NCBI RefSeq assembly: GCF_900111515.1
Contig: NZ_FOHS01000006.1
Location: forward strand, 154,145 to 218,144
Origin: Hymenobacter actinosclerus
Lineage (GTDB): Bacteria; Bacteroidota; Bacteroidia; Cytophagales; Hymenobacteraceae
Direction of reading: 5' to 3'
DNA: 64,000 nucleotides
The first letter of the stretch is position 1. Each line of letters starts with the position of its first letter. The notes beneath the pieces are model-generated. The model did no database searches. It saw nothing but the letters and a program-made list of their open reading frames with translations, and was not told the origin of the DNA. The translations under genes and the position numbers were made by a program. Positions 35,888 to 45,073 of the stretch are shown here, piece after piece.

Positions 35888-36466
35888 ATGAAATACGCCC
35901 TCCTTTTCAGCCTGGCCGGTGGCCTGCTGGTATCATTGCCGACTTCGGCCCAGAAGCTGCGCAAAACGGCCACTGGCAGCGGCCTCATGGAAAAGGGCGA
36001 GAAAGTGGGCGTCTGGGAATACTACGCCACCACCCGCGACGGCTCGCAGGTTATCACCCAGAAATACGACCACTCGGCCGGCCGGCTGGTATTTTTTCGG
36101 CCCTTCGACGACGTGCTGTACCCGGTGCGCACGCCCGACGGCGAGTGGAGCCGCATGCGGCTGACCCATCCGGTTTTCTTTGTCGGCGGCGACCCCGAGC
36201 TGGCCACCTACACGGGGCGGCTCAGCTATCCGGCCGCTGCCGAAGCCAAAAACGTGCAGGGCCGGGTGGTGGTCACGATTACCGTCGACACGCTCGGGCG
36301 CGCCAGCAACCAGCAGGTGCTGCTCGGCATTGGGGCGGGCTGCGACGAGGAGGCCCTGCGCGTGGCCCGCAGCATCCCCGACCAGTGGATTCCGGCCCGC
36401 GTAGGCAGCCGCGCCGTGGTATCGAAAATCGACGTGCCGTTTACCTTCCGCCTGGCCGGCCGTTAG
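35888..36466 (+). CDS. Secreted protein with C-terminal TonB domain
   Basis: A 192-residue protein with a signal peptide (MKYALLFSLAGG to SAQ). The C-terminal ~85 residues match TonB_C: YPAAAEAKNVQGRVVVTITV and then IPDQWIPARVGSRAVVSKIDVPFTFRL. The middle starts with a MORN/antitoxin-type variant (KGEKVGVWEYYATTRDG), common in Bacteroidota proteins of this kind. A soluble secreted TonB_C protein lacks the transmembrane anchor of true TonB, so it probably does not energise transport in the usual way. About 270 bp of noncoding DNA precedes it. Confidence 0.8.
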   Translation: MKYALLFSLAGGLLVSLPTSAQKLRKTATGSGLMEKGEKVGVWEYYATTRDGSQVITQKYDHSAGRLVFFRPFDDVLYPVRTPDGEWSRMRLTHPVFFVGGDPELATYTGRLSYPAAAEAKNVQGRVVVTITVDTLGRASNQQVLLGIGAGCDEEALRVARSIPDQWIPARVGSRAVVSKIDVPFTFRLAGR

Positions 36467-36521
36467 GGGGCGCCGCCACCCCGCCCGGCCACCGTATGCC
36501 CGGCAAGTTTTACCTTGGGGC

Positions 36522-37049
36522 ATGAAAACGCCCGTTTTGCTTTCGCTGCTGGCCTGTGCCGGCCTGCTTTCTGCCTGCGACTCGACTCCGCGCGAGCGGC
36601 AGGAGGTGATGGACAGGGAAACCCAGAAACTTGATACGCTGGCCGAGCGCGCCGCCGCCAAGCTGCGCGTGGCCGGCCGCCGCGCCGCCCGCTTCGATTC
36701 GGTTTCGCGGGTCCGGAGCCGCCAGCCCCTCGACCCCGCCGCCGAGCTGGCGCTCAGCAACGAGCTGCTGGGGCCCTACGCCACCGTCAGCAGCCTCACG
36801 CCCGCCACCATCGAGCCGGCCTTCGTGTACTTTATGCAGCAGGTACGGGCCCGCCGTAAGCAGTGGAGCCAGCGCGACTGGGATTACGCCACGGCCGTCA
36901 GCCGCCGCCTCAACGCCCAGTTCCGCGCCGTGCGCCTCGACATCAAGGGCCGCGACGAGCTGCACATCCGGGCCCTGCAAACCGAATTTACGGCCCTCGA
37001 AACCGGCCGCGACGTGAAGGACCTGCGTGAAGCCGTGAAAGACAAGTAG
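36522..37049 (+). CDS. Lipoprotein of unknown function
   Basis: A 175-residue protein with a lipoprotein signal peptide and lipobox LSAC (MKTPVLLSLLACAGLLSAC). The mature part is strongly helical and basic (ETQKLDTLAERAAAKLRVAGRRAARFDSVSR, QVRARRKQWSQRDWDYATAV), likely a coiled coil. I recognise no family. The next gene downstream is a cell-wall amidase, so a role at the envelope is plausible. It begins 55 bp after the TonB-domain gene. Confidence 0.7.
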   Translation: MKTPVLLSLLACAGLLSACDSTPRERQEVMDRETQKLDTLAERAAAKLRVAGRRAARFDSVSRVRSRQPLDPAAELALSNELLGPYATVSSLTPATIEPAFVYFMQQVRARRKQWSQRDWDYATAVSRRLNAQFRAVRLDIKGRDELHIRALQTEFTALETGRDVKDLREAVKDK

Positions 37050-37093
37050 CCGCCTGTCAGGGCGGCGCGCAGAACCCTCTTTTCTTCGTGATC

Positions 37094-38632
37094 ATGCGGC
37101 AAACCATTCCTTTCTTGGCCGTCCGGTGGGCGGCCCTGCTGATTGGCGTCCTGCAGTTGCCAGCTGCCCCGGCCCGGGCGCAGCGCCTGATTCAGAAGGT
37201 GGAAACAGTGCCGGCCGGCGAGCAGTGGCTGAGCCCCGGCGATGCGCTGCAGGTGCGCCTGACGGGTACGCCGGGCGGCCGCGCTGCTTTCCTGGGCGGC
37301 CGGCCCCTCACGGAGCTGGCCCCCGCGCTGGCCGCCGGCCGCCGGGGCGTGTACCAGGGCACTTATATCGTGCAGCCTACCGATACGCTGGGCGGGGCTA
37401 CGGGCCGGCCGCTGTGGCTGCACCTGCGCCTGCCCGACGGCCGCCGCGACTCGCTGCCCACGCCCGCCGCGGTGCGCCTGCTCAGCCCCAACCAGCCGCT
37501 GCTGGCCGTTACGCGCACCACGCTGGCCCACCTCAACTATGGCCTCGGCGACGACCGGCTGGGCGGGGCCAAGCTGGGCTACCTCGATTCGCTGGTGGTG
37601 CTACATGTGGTGGGCCGGGTTGGGGGGCAGTACCGGGTGCGGCTGGCCGAGGGCCACTACGCCTGGCTGCCGCTGGAGCGGGCCCGGCTGCTGCCGCCCG
37701 GCGGCTTCGTGCCCGCCTCGCTCACCGGCTCGTGGAGCGTGCAGGGCGATTCGCTGGCCGACTATGTGCGCGTACCGCTCAGCCAGCGCCTGCCCTACCG
37801 CTCCCAGATGCTGGAAAACCCCACCCGGCTGGTGATTGACGTGTTCGGGGCCACCTCCAACACCAACTGGATAACCCAGCGCCCCGGCCTGCGGGCGCTG
37901 GGCGCCGTGTACTACGAGCAGCCCCAGGCCGATATTTTCCGGCTGGTGCTGCCGCTGCGCCACCGCCAGAGCTGGGGCTACCACCTTGGCTACGAGCAGA
38001 ACACGCTGGTCGTGCGCGTGGCCCGGCCGCCGGCCCGGCTGCAGCTGCGCGGCCTGCGCGTGGCCCTCGATGCCGGCCACGGCGGCAGCAACGTGGGCGC
38101 GGTGGGCGCCAGCGGAGCCCGCGAGAAAGACCTCACGCTGGCTATTGTGCGGCAGCTGCAGCAGGAGCTGGAGCGGCGGGGCGCCACCGTAGTGCTGACC
38201 CGTACCGGAGATGAGGGCCCCGACATGGCCCAGCGGGTGGCGCTGCTGCAGCGGCAGCGGCCGGCACTGCTGGTGAGCGTACACGTAAACTCGGCGGGCA
38301 GCGCGGCGGCGCGCGGTACTAGCGCCTTTTACCGCTACGTGGCTTTCCGGCCGCTGGCGGCGGCCCTCTATGGGCAGATGCAGCAGACCGGCCTGCCCGG
38401 CTGGGGGCTGGTGGGCAACTTTAACTTCGCCCTCAACGGCCCCACCGACTACCCCAACGCGCTGGTCGAAACCGCCTTTATTTCCAATCCGGAGGACGAG
38501 AAAATCCTCACCGACCCCGCCCGGCAGCAGCAGATGGCCCGGCGCATGGCCGACGGCATCCACGATTTTTTGAAGTCGGGCCGGGCGAAAGGGGTGCGGG
38601 GGTGGCTGGGCCGGCAACCGGCTGAGCAGTAG
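37094..38632 (+). CDS. N-acetylmuramoyl-L-alanine amidase (Amidase_3)
   Basis: A 512-residue secreted protein starting at ATG 37094 (MRQTIPFLAV...APARAQ), preferred over the GTG two codons upstream. An SH3-like and AMIN-like N-terminal half (about 30-300) precedes the catalytic domain (about 318-505). The zinc-binding residues are His329 in DAGHGG, Glu in SGAREKDLTL and His in LLVSVHVNSAG, and the catalytic Glu lies in ALVETAFISN. It cleaves septal peptidoglycan between muramic acid and the first stem residue. The full Ami/Cwl motif set is present. Confidence 0.9.
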   Translation: MRQTIPFLAVRWAALLIGVLQLPAAPARAQRLIQKVETVPAGEQWLSPGDALQVRLTGTPGGRAAFLGGRPLTELAPALAAGRRGVYQGTYIVQPTDTLGGATGRPLWLHLRLPDGRRDSLPTPAAVRLLSPNQPLLAVTRTTLAHLNYGLGDDRLGGAKLGYLDSLVVLHVVGRVGGQYRVRLAEGHYAWLPLERARLLPPGGFVPASLTGSWSVQGDSLADYVRVPLSQRLPYRSQMLENPTRLVIDVFGATSNTNWITQRPGLRALGAVYYEQPQADIFRLVLPLRHRQSWGYHLGYEQNTLVVRVARPPARLQLRGLRVALDAGHGGSNVGAVGASGAREKDLTLAIVRQLQQELERRGATVVLTRTGDEGPDMAQRVALLQRQRPALLVSVHVNSAGSAAARGTSAFYRYVAFRPLAAALYGQMQQTGLPGWGLVGNFNFALNGPTDYPNALVETAFISNPEDEKILTDPARQQQMARRMADGIHDFLKSGRAKGVRGWLGRQPAEQ

Positions 38633-38711
38633 CCGCCGGGCCGGCAGTGGGGGCTGGCTATAGCAATTTTCCAAAAAATAGTTGACCGGAAGTGGTTTAA
38701 ACCCCGTAACA

Positions 38712-38748
38712 GGGGCCTACCTTATTGAATCCTAATCCGGTAGGTCCC
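38712..38748 (+). promoter_or_regulatory. Leader hairpin before the OFA transporter
   Basis: A 10-bp stem (38712-38721 with 38739-38748, one G-U pair) around a 17-nt loop. It is 64 bp before the start codon, with no T run, so it may be a leader control element or simply structured. It is not a riboswitch I recognise. Confidence 0.35.
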
Positions 38749-38812
38749 TGACCCGGACCCTGAGTTAGGGTGAAATTTCGTTCGTTCTTCCCACTCCCAA
38801 AGCACCTGTTTT

Positions 38813-40222
38813 ATGGCAGAAGCATCGTTACTGGACCGCAGCCGCACTGTGGCCGGACCAGGCTACAACCGCTGGTTAATTCCGCCCGCTGCGCTGGCAA
38901 TTCACCTGGCCATCGGGCAGGCCTACGCCTTCAGCGTGTTCAAGAAGCCCCTGGGCGCCCTCATCAGCGGCGACCCATCGGCCCCCGCCGCCGCCGACTG
39001 GACGCCGACGCAACTCGGCGTTATTTTTTCGATTGCCATTGTGCTGCTGGGCCTGTCGGCGGCTATTTTCGGGAAGTGGCTGGAGCGCGTAGGGCCGCGC
39101 AAGGCCATGATGGCCTCGGCCCTGTGCTTTGGCGGCGGCTTCTTTATTGCGGCCCTGGGCGTGCATCTGCACAACCTCTGGATTGTGTATTTCGGCTACG
39201 GCGTAGTGGGCGGCATCGGGCTGGGCATCGGCTATATTTCGCCGGTGAGCACCCTGATCAAGTGGTTTCCCGACCGTCGGGGCGTAGCCACGGGTATGGC
39301 CATTATGGGTTTCGGCGGCGGCGCCATGATTGCCTCGCCGCTGTCGGTGGCCCTCATGGACCACTTTAAATCTACGGGTACCGGCCCAATGGGCGTGGCG
39401 GCTACCTTCCTCACGCTGGGCATCATTTACCTGCTGTTCATGCAGTTCGGCGTCTGGACCATCCGGGTGCCGGCCGACGATTGGGTGCCGGAAAACTACG
39501 TGCCCAACCCCCAGCACAGCGCCCTGATTACCAGCGGCAACGTGTCGGCCGACAATGCCCTGAAAACGCCGCAGTTCTGGCTGCTGTGGGTGGTGCTGCT
39601 CACCAACGTAACGGCCGGCATCGGGGTGCTCGAAACGGCTTCCCCACTGGTGCAGGAGTCCTTTTCGGATGCCGCTATGGGCGTGGGCCGGGGCGTAACG
39701 GCCGCGGCCGCGGCGGGCTTCGTGGGCCTGCTGAGTTTGTTCAACCTGCTGGGCCGCTTCTTCTGGTCGTCGGCTTCGGATAAGATGGGCCGCAAAACCA
39801 CCTACGCCATTTATTTTGGGCTGGGCATCCTGCTTTACGCCCTCATCCCAACGCTGGGCCGCAACCTGCAGCTGGCCCTGTACGTGGGCGCGGCCTGCGT
39901 GATTATCAGCATGTACGGCGGTAGCTTCTCCACGGCTCCGGCTTACCTCTCCGACCTGTTCGGCAAGTACCAGGTGGGCGCCATCCACGGCCGCCTGCTC
40001 ACGGCCTGGAGCACGGCCGGGGTGCTGGGCCCGCTCATCGTCAACTTCCTGCACGAGAGCCGCAAGGCCCAGGGCTTCACCGGCGCCGCCGCTTACCAAA
40101 CCGTGTTCTACACCATGGCCGGCCTGCTGGTAGTGGGCCTGCTGGCCAACCTGGCCGTCACGGCCGTCAACGAGAAGTACAACGAAAAAGGCCCCGTCGA
40201 CGCCGAGCCGGGCGGCCATTGA
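38813..40222 (+). CDS. MFS transporter, OFA (oxalate/formate) family
   Basis: A 469-residue polytopic protein with 12 hydrophobic segments and OFA hallmarks: PPAALAIHLAIGQAYAFSVFKKPL at the first helix, GYISPVSTLIKWFPDRRGVATGMAI, and a C-terminal AGLLVVGLLANLAV. The family carries oxalate/formate, lactate or other monocarboxylates; the exact substrate cannot be read. It is followed 91 bp later by a 47-codon gene that is regularly its partner. A stem-loop lies in its leader. Confidence 0.88.
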   Translation: MAEASLLDRSRTVAGPGYNRWLIPPAALAIHLAIGQAYAFSVFKKPLGALISGDPSAPAAADWTPTQLGVIFSIAIVLLGLSAAIFGKWLERVGPRKAMMASALCFGGGFFIAALGVHLHNLWIVYFGYGVVGGIGLGIGYISPVSTLIKWFPDRRGVATGMAIMGFGGGAMIASPLSVALMDHFKSTGTGPMGVAATFLTLGIIYLLFMQFGVWTIRVPADDWVPENYVPNPQHSALITSGNVSADNALKTPQFWLLWVVLLTNVTAGIGVLETASPLVQESFSDAAMGVGRGVTAAAAAGFVGLLSLFNLLGRFFWSSASDKMGRKTTYAIYFGLGILLYALIPTLGRNLQLALYVGAACVIISMYGGSFSTAPAYLSDLFGKYQVGAIHGRLLTAWSTAGVLGPLIVNFLHESRKAQGFTGAAAYQTVFYTMAGLLVVGLLANLAVTAVNEKYNEKGPVDAEPGGH

Positions 40223-40313
40223 TATCGGTTGCCGGTGTTTGGTTGCCCTTATGCATTAAAAGGCCAGGCAACTGAACAATGGCAATTCAACAACCCTCAT
40301 AAACCACTAAAAC

Positions 40314-40457
40314 ATGAATAAGCCTTTTGTTGCTCCTGTTGCGCCCGAAACGACTAGTTCGGGCGCGGCTGTGTTTCTGGCCTGGGCCTTTGTCGGCATC
40401 CCGCTGCTGTGGGGGGTGTCGCAGACCTTTATCAAGGCCCTCGACCTGTTCCGGTAA
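40314..40457 (+). CDS. MFS transporter small subunit-like protein (47 residues)
   Basis: A 47-residue ORF, too short for ordinary gene calling. It starts MNKPFVAPVAPE and has one hydrophobic helix (AVFLAWAFVGIPLLWGVSQ), ending FIKALDLFR. Its position straight after an OFA transporter and the single-TM shape match the small-subunit family (DUF6814-like) that I recall beside OFA carriers. It likely associates with the carrier in the inner membrane. The stop is followed by a terminator. Confidence 0.75.
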   Translation: MNKPFVAPVAPETTSSGAAVFLAWAFVGIPLLWGVSQTFIKALDLFR

Positions 40458-40487
40458 GCCGGCCTCCGGCTCCTATTGCGTACCTTT

Positions 40488-40517
40488 CGCGGCACCCAAA
40501 CGGGTGCCGCGTTTGTT
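40488..40517 (+). terminator. Rho-independent terminator of the OFA operon
   Basis: A 10-bp stem (40488-40497 with 40502-40511), 4-nt loop, then TTTGTT. It closes the OFA transporter and small-subunit unit and separates it from the next gene at 40549. Confidence 0.75.
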
Positions 40518-40548
40518 AGGCGGATTTCAGATTTCGCGCGTTACCCTC

Positions 40549-40998
40549 ATGCCGGCAGATGTTCCTTCCGAGGCTTCGGCCATCGTCCTGCTCAATTCGT
40601 TTACCGATTCCATTGCCGCCCATCTGGCGCGCAACCAGCTCGACGCGGCCGGCATCCCGTGTTTTCTGAGCAACGAGAACCGCCCCTACGGCCAGATGAT
40701 GGGCAACGTGGGCCTCTATGTGCGCGCCCCCGACGTGGAGGCCGCCCGCGAGGTGCTGCACCCGCAGCAAACCCACATGTACGCCGTAGCGCCCGACGTA
40801 GCCGCGCCGGAGGCGGCCGCCGAAGCGCCCGGCATGGCTGCTACCCGCTGCCCCCGCTGCCACCACCACGACGTAGTGTGCCGGCACCAGCCCAGCCCCA
40901 CCGACAACCTGTTCATTAAGCTCCGCTTCTGGCTGACGGCTCCCGAGCACCCCCAGTGCCATTGCTTCCACTGCGGCCACGATTTCGAGGGGGAGTGA
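40549..40998 (+). CDS. DUF2007-type protein with zinc ribbon
   Basis: A 149-residue soluble protein starting at MPADVPSEAS (ATG 40549); the upstream frame overlaps the terminator. The N-terminal ~70 residues match DUF2007 signal-transducing proteins (IVLLNSFTDSIAAHLARNQLDAAGIPCFLSNEN, then VGLYVRAPDVEAAREVL). The C-terminal half has two CxxC knuckles: CPRCHHHD and CHCFHCGHDF, a zinc ribbon. Role unknown; related proteins are linked to signalling by name only. Confidence 0.85.
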   Translation: MPADVPSEASAIVLLNSFTDSIAAHLARNQLDAAGIPCFLSNENRPYGQMMGNVGLYVRAPDVEAAREVLHPQQTHMYAVAPDVAAPEAAAEAPGMAATRCPRCHHHDVVCRHQPSPTDNLFIKLRFWLTAPEHPQCHCFHCGHDFEGE

Positions 40999-41042
40999 GG
41001 CTGAAACTGCATTTACCCCAAAGACTTTTACGCTAAAAACCA

Positions 41043-41675
41043 GTGCTTAAACCCCTGCTTTTAGGGACTATAAAAACGGCGCTCCTTATGCTTGGAGGAG
41101 TGTTTTGCCATCAGCCCCATGCCGCTGCAGTCGTTCAGGAGGAATCGGTGCCCCCGCTGTACCGGTTTTTTCAGCAGCATTACGACAGCACTATCGTCTG
41201 TCAGCAGAATAGCGCCTGGAACCAGGGCCCGGATATGTTGATTCTGGCAAAACAGGGTCAGCAGGTGTATCTGTTTACGTACCGTAGCCCCTATAAGCTG
41301 ATGCAGGGGCGCCATGTGCCCGGCGGCCTCACGCAGCAGTTCAGCCAGCAAGAAGCCCGGTTCCGCGCTACGCAGCCCGACACCAACCAATACCTGCTGC
41401 TTCAGCCTGTTACTCCAGCAAAGCTGAAGCAGACGTGGAAAAGCCTGCATACGCCCCGGCTCTGGCAGGTCCAGGATATGGCCGCCCGCTCCACCAATAC
41501 GCAATGCCTGATAGAGGATGCCGAAACAGTGACGCTTTGGTTTCTGACCCGCCGAAACTCCCGGAATGTGAGTTTCTATGCTCCTGAATTTTATGAGAAG
41601 TGTGAAGGAGCGGACGCAAACCGGAGGCAGGTGATTAGAACGCGCACTGAACTGGAAACGCTCTTGAAACGATAA
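41043..41675 (+). CDS. Hypothetical secreted protein
   Basis: A 210-residue protein beginning at a GTG (41043), with a signal-peptide-like N-terminus (KTALLMLGGVFCHQPHAAA). An ATG start at 41088 would shorten that signal. The mature part is mixed alpha/beta with a pair of Cys (CQQNSAW, CLIEDAE, KCEGAD). No named family. The composition is lower in GC than most neighbours. Confidence 0.5.
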   Translation: MLKPLLLGTIKTALLMLGGVFCHQPHAAAVVQEESVPPLYRFFQQHYDSTIVCQQNSAWNQGPDMLILAKQGQQVYLFTYRSPYKLMQGRHVPGGLTQQFSQQEARFRATQPDTNQYLLLQPVTPAKLKQTWKSLHTPRLWQVQDMAARSTNTQCLIEDAETVTLWFLTRRNSRNVSFYAPEFYEKCEGADANRRQVIRTRTELETLLKR

Positions 41676-41812
41676 TCTTTCCGGCTCATCGTAATTGTTA
41701 TGTCGGCCGCACCGCACCCACACGAAATAGACTGGGTCGAGAAGATACTTCTCGAGAGGTACAGGCATTAAATGGGCCTATTAGTGCGGTTATCTGGTTA
41801 CTTATTCAGGGC

Positions 41813-41900
41813 GTAGAGACGCAACAGTTGGATTCTCTTCGTTGAACGTTCTCACCAAACAGCGTCAGCAATGATGAGGCTCCAACTGTTGCGTCTATAC
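41813..41900. repeat. Inverted repeat in a 446-bp intergenic region
   Basis: Arms 41813-41832 and 41881-41900 match at 19 of 20 positions (GTAGAGACGCAACAGTTGGA type), with a 48-nt loop. Similar 'GTAGAGACGC' repeats are widespread in bacteria, mostly cyanobacteria. The rest of 41676-42121 shows no gene I can support. Confidence 0.7.
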
Positions 41901-42121
41901 AACCTGTATGTCGATTCGAAATTTGCTCTAAGTTGCCAGAATGCCAGCCACCCTGCCAGCACATTCAGAGCAAGCTGCCCGCCGTTACTAACCACATCAA
42001 TAATGTATTCATTACACGCCGCTTCTTGCTGAGCTTCCTGCGGACCTGATTTTGAGGGTGAATAGTGCTAAGGCGAAGCCCAGTGAACTGGACCCGTGGC
42101 TATCCAAATCGGCCAGGCACC

Positions 42122-43588
42122 TTATTCCAGCACCAGCCTGACGCGCTCAGTAGTGTGGCCGGTACGCACGCGCAACAGATAAACGCCCGGGGGTAAACCG
42201 CGCACATCCAACCTGAATTCGTACGGTTTACCGGCTCGCAGTTCGCCGTTGGTTTGGGTGCGCAACTGCCGGCCCTGCAAGTCGAACAGGTCCAATTGAC
42301 TTGGGCCGGTGGTGGTCGGCGTAAATTCAACCCTTACTTCCGTAGAGGCCGGATTGGGCGAAACCTGCAGTCGGGTTACGGGCGCCGCCGGGGCAGTGGT
42401 GGTAACTGGCGGCTCCACCACGATAGTAACAGTGCCCGTAGCAAAGTATAGGGGCGTACAGGCATCCAGGCCCCCGTATTCCACCAGATAGCCCGCCGTC
42501 ACGCCTGCCTCGTTGCAGGCGGGAGCATCATTCCACAAGCCCGAGCCGCCGTAGTACTGGCCGTAATCCTCCCCGGCGGGCGCCGCCTGGGTCCGGAAGT
42601 CGTTGGGCTCACCGGTCGACCAGTTGCTGTAGCCGACCGACGTGCCGGCCGCACTGCCCTGCCAGAATAGTTCTCCCTTTTCGGGGCCGGTTTTCCAGCG
42701 CCATTCCCCTTCCACCACGTCGTCGGCCGCTCCCAGCCAGTACTGGGCCTGGCCGTTGTTGGCCAGCAATGCCTGCTCGGCGGGCGAAGTGATGGTGGCC
42801 AGATACCCCGTCAGGCCCTGGTAGGTTCGGGCGGCGGCGGCCGCCTGGGCTGCTGACCAGCAAATCCCGGGAGCCTGAATCAGCTCATAATAATGGCCCG
42901 TTGCCTCCGACACAAGCACCGCCCCGGCCGGGCGCACCAGGTAGGTAAACGTTGCCCGGCCCGAAAAACCGGCTTCGGGGGTGTAGGTAAACGTGCCGTT
43001 GGGGTTTGTCGTCAATTGTCCGACGGTGGGAGTGCCTACGCTGGCTACCTGCAGCGCCTGGTTGCGCGGGTCGGTATCGTTGGCCAACAGGGTGGCGGCG
43101 GAAATCAGCAGCGAGGTGCCGGCCGGGATGCGTAGCTGGTCGGGGTTGGCGGTGGGCTGATTGACCAGCACAGCACAGGGCTGAGCGATGACCCGGAGGA
43201 TAATTTTGGTGGCCACCGGCGGGTGCTGGCCATCCGACACGGTAAAAGACAGCACGTGCAGCCCGGCATCGGCCGCGGTAGGCGTCCAGGTAAAGGTGCT
43301 CTGTACGGGGTTGCTACGGGCGGGTAGCGCGGGCGCCAGGGAGGCCGAGGCCGGCAGCCCCTGCACCTGCAGGGTCAGCTGGTCGCCGTTGTCGGTATCC
43401 GTGGCCCGCACCAGAAACGACAGGGTCTGGCCCGACGAGATACTATAGGTCTGCCCGTTAGCCGGGGTGGGCGGATACAGGAAGACGGGTTCTGCCGGGC
43501 CGGCGGCAGCCGCGAGCATAGGGATGAAAAGCCAGCAGACTGTGGCCGTTAACACGTTCAGCAGGCGACGGAAGGATAAATTCGTCAT
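42122..43588 (-). CDS. Secreted C-type lectin protein with T9SS sorting domain
   Basis: A 488-residue protein starting at MTNLSFRRLL (ATG 43586-43588), giving a signal peptide ending near AAAAG. Two Ig/cadherin-like repeats follow (about 35-125: SISSGQTLSFLVRATDTDNGDQLTL; about 130-210: LLANDTDP, NPNGTFTYTPEAGFSG). Then a C-type lectin-like domain (about 225-370: YWLGAADDVVEGEWRW, SNWSTGEPND with the EPN sugar-binding triad, LWNDAPACN). The end is a T9SS type A domain (VSPNPASTEV...GLPPGVYLLRVRT). It is probably a surface lectin or adhesin. Confidence 0.9.
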   Translation of the reverse strand: MTNLSFRRLLNVLTATVCWLFIPMLAAAAGPAEPVFLYPPTPANGQTYSISSGQTLSFLVRATDTDNGDQLTLQVQGLPASASLAPALPARSNPVQSTFTWTPTAADAGLHVLSFTVSDGQHPPVATKIILRVIAQPCAVLVNQPTANPDQLRIPAGTSLLISAATLLANDTDPRNQALQVASVGTPTVGQLTTNPNGTFTYTPEAGFSGRATFTYLVRPAGAVLVSEATGHYYELIQAPGICWSAAQAAAAARTYQGLTGYLATITSPAEQALLANNGQAQYWLGAADDVVEGEWRWKTGPEKGELFWQGSAAGTSVGYSNWSTGEPNDFRTQAAPAGEDYGQYYGGSGLWNDAPACNEAGVTAGYLVEYGGLDACTPLYFATGTVTIVVEPPVTTTAPAAPVTRLQVSPNPASTEVRVEFTPTTTGPSQLDLFDLQGRQLRTQTNGELRAGKPYEFRLDVRGLPPGVYLLRVRTGHTTERVRLVLE

Positions 43589-43923
43589 AGGTAAGGAGCA
43601 CTGCTGAAATACGTGAACAATGGTGGCATCTGCGAACTGCCAAGTGAAGCACAAGGGAAAGCTGCCCCGAAGCTGGCGCTGCAGAAGAGCAGCTTACAAG
43701 GTGCTGAAGCGAAACGGATCTGGTAACCTGGTCAGGGCAGCCCGGTTGACGAGCAGCAACAGGGTGCTGCGGGTGGCCGTTGCGAACTAAAAATAAGGTA
43801 TTGTTATTAATTATCTGCTATTTATACCATTTTATTCCTCGCTCGAATCAAGACCTGATAGTGCCCGGCAGAACCCACATTGCCGGATCTGACTTAGCTC
43901 CGGGCCTGCGCTGGCTTCTGCGT

Positions 43924-43964
43924 CTGCCGGTCAGGCTTTTTTCATCCGTTGCCTGACTTGGCAG
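43924..43964. terminator. Hairpin after the exopolysaccharide operon
   Basis: CTGCCgGTCAGGC (43924-43936) pairs with GCCTGACttGGCAG (43951-43964) around 14 nt. It lies about 43 bp past the stop of the last operon gene. There is no T run on the minus strand, so termination would need another factor. The rest of 43589-44006 shows no gene. Confidence 0.35.
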
Positions 43965-44006
43965 TCTGTGTATGTTTTTGGTAGTCAGATTACTAAGTCT
44001 GTAAAA

Positions 44007-44867
44007 TCAACCTTTAACCAACCCCTGGTCCAGCAGGTCCAGTATCTTTTCGTCGTAGGTGATGTCGAATTTGCGGGCGAAAAGTTTGGGGCTTTGGCGT
44101 AGGGCGGCCGCGTCGGCCAGGCCCAGCAGCTTGGGGTTGGCGCCGCCTTCCGACCAGTCGACGTAGCGGAGGCTGTCGTTGATAATCGTATCCTTCAGGG
44201 GCGAGTTGAGCAGGATGGTGGCCGGCAGGAATTCATCGGCCCCCCACGTAAGCCGGCCAAAGCGCCGGACTTCCGCGTGCTGGTCCATAAACTCTACCAA
44301 GTAAGCCGCCCCGCCCCGGGCCAGCGTCCACCAGCCCCCGTAGGGGCCCCCGTAGAGGGGGTAGGGCAGCGGAAACCGGCGCCTGGGCAGCAGCCTGTTG
44401 AGTACGTTTTGCAGGCGGTACTGCAGCCGGAAGCGGTATTGAATCGTGTGGTACTGCTCCAGCCGGCTCAGGGCGTGTTGCCACCACGCCGACCCTTCTA
44501 CCGGCTCGTAGGCCAGGAAAGAACGGCCCGGATGCTGCACGAAAAAGGCGTGAATCTCGGCCGCGGACCGCAGCGGATAATCCTGCCCGCTCAGCACGTT
44601 AATGAAATCAAACTCCTGCTCGCTGCTCAGAATTTCGCGGAAGCCCTGCACAGTGGCCTCCACAAAGCTGAACGAGGCCCAGTTGATGGCGTAGCGCCTG
44701 CGAATAAAGCGCACGCCCGGCAAACGGGCCAACTGCTCGTAGTCGCGCGCATCGACCTTGCCATCCAGGTGAATGTAGACCGCACTCTGCTCATGCGCTA
44801 GCGCCCGCACCAGCCGTCCGACCTGAGCGGGGTTCTTATGAACCATAAGTAGATGGGCAATCCTCAT
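44007..44867 (-). CDS. Core-2/I-branching-type beta-1,6-N-acetylglucosaminyltransferase (GT14)
   Basis: A 286-residue cytosolic glycosyltransferase. Hallmarks: MRIAHLLMVHKNPAQVGRL at the start, VYIHLDGKVD, FINVLSGQDYPLRS (the 'SGQDYPL' motif of the Core-2/I-Branching family), and WGADEFLP. It probably adds a branch or side sugar in the exopolysaccharide. It is the last gene of the operon, with a 206-bp gap to the flippase gene. Which sugar it transfers is not known. Confidence 0.88.
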   Translation of the reverse strand: MRIAHLLMVHKNPAQVGRLVRALAHEQSAVYIHLDGKVDARDYEQLARLPGVRFIRRRYAINWASFSFVEATVQGFREILSSEQEFDFINVLSGQDYPLRSAAEIHAFFVQHPGRSFLAYEPVEGSAWWQHALSRLEQYHTIQYRFRLQYRLQNVLNRLLPRRRFPLPYPLYGGPYGGWWTLARGGAAYLVEFMDQHAEVRRFGRLTWGADEFLPATILLNSPLKDTIINDSLRYVDWSEGGANPKLLGLADAAALRQSPKLFARKFDITYDEKILDLLDQGLVKG

Positions 44868-45073
44868 TGCAAATCAGATTACGGCCGCCGGCATCTTGCC
44901 GAAGCTGGCCAGGGACTTTCGAGCGTGTATCGGAAAACGAAGACCGGGGTTGAGCGGAGCCCTGAAACCGGCGTTTCGGCCGCGTTCTTCGCCAGCTCAG
45001 GCAGCTCGCTGGCAATAGTTTAGCTTTAAACGGGCTGATAAAAAACGGGCTGCCCCTGTACGCTGCGGGGCGC

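Noticed and set aside
35716..35988. 90-codon minus-strand frame before the TonB-domain gene
   Set aside because: It overlaps the start of that gene, has a random basic composition and no family signal.
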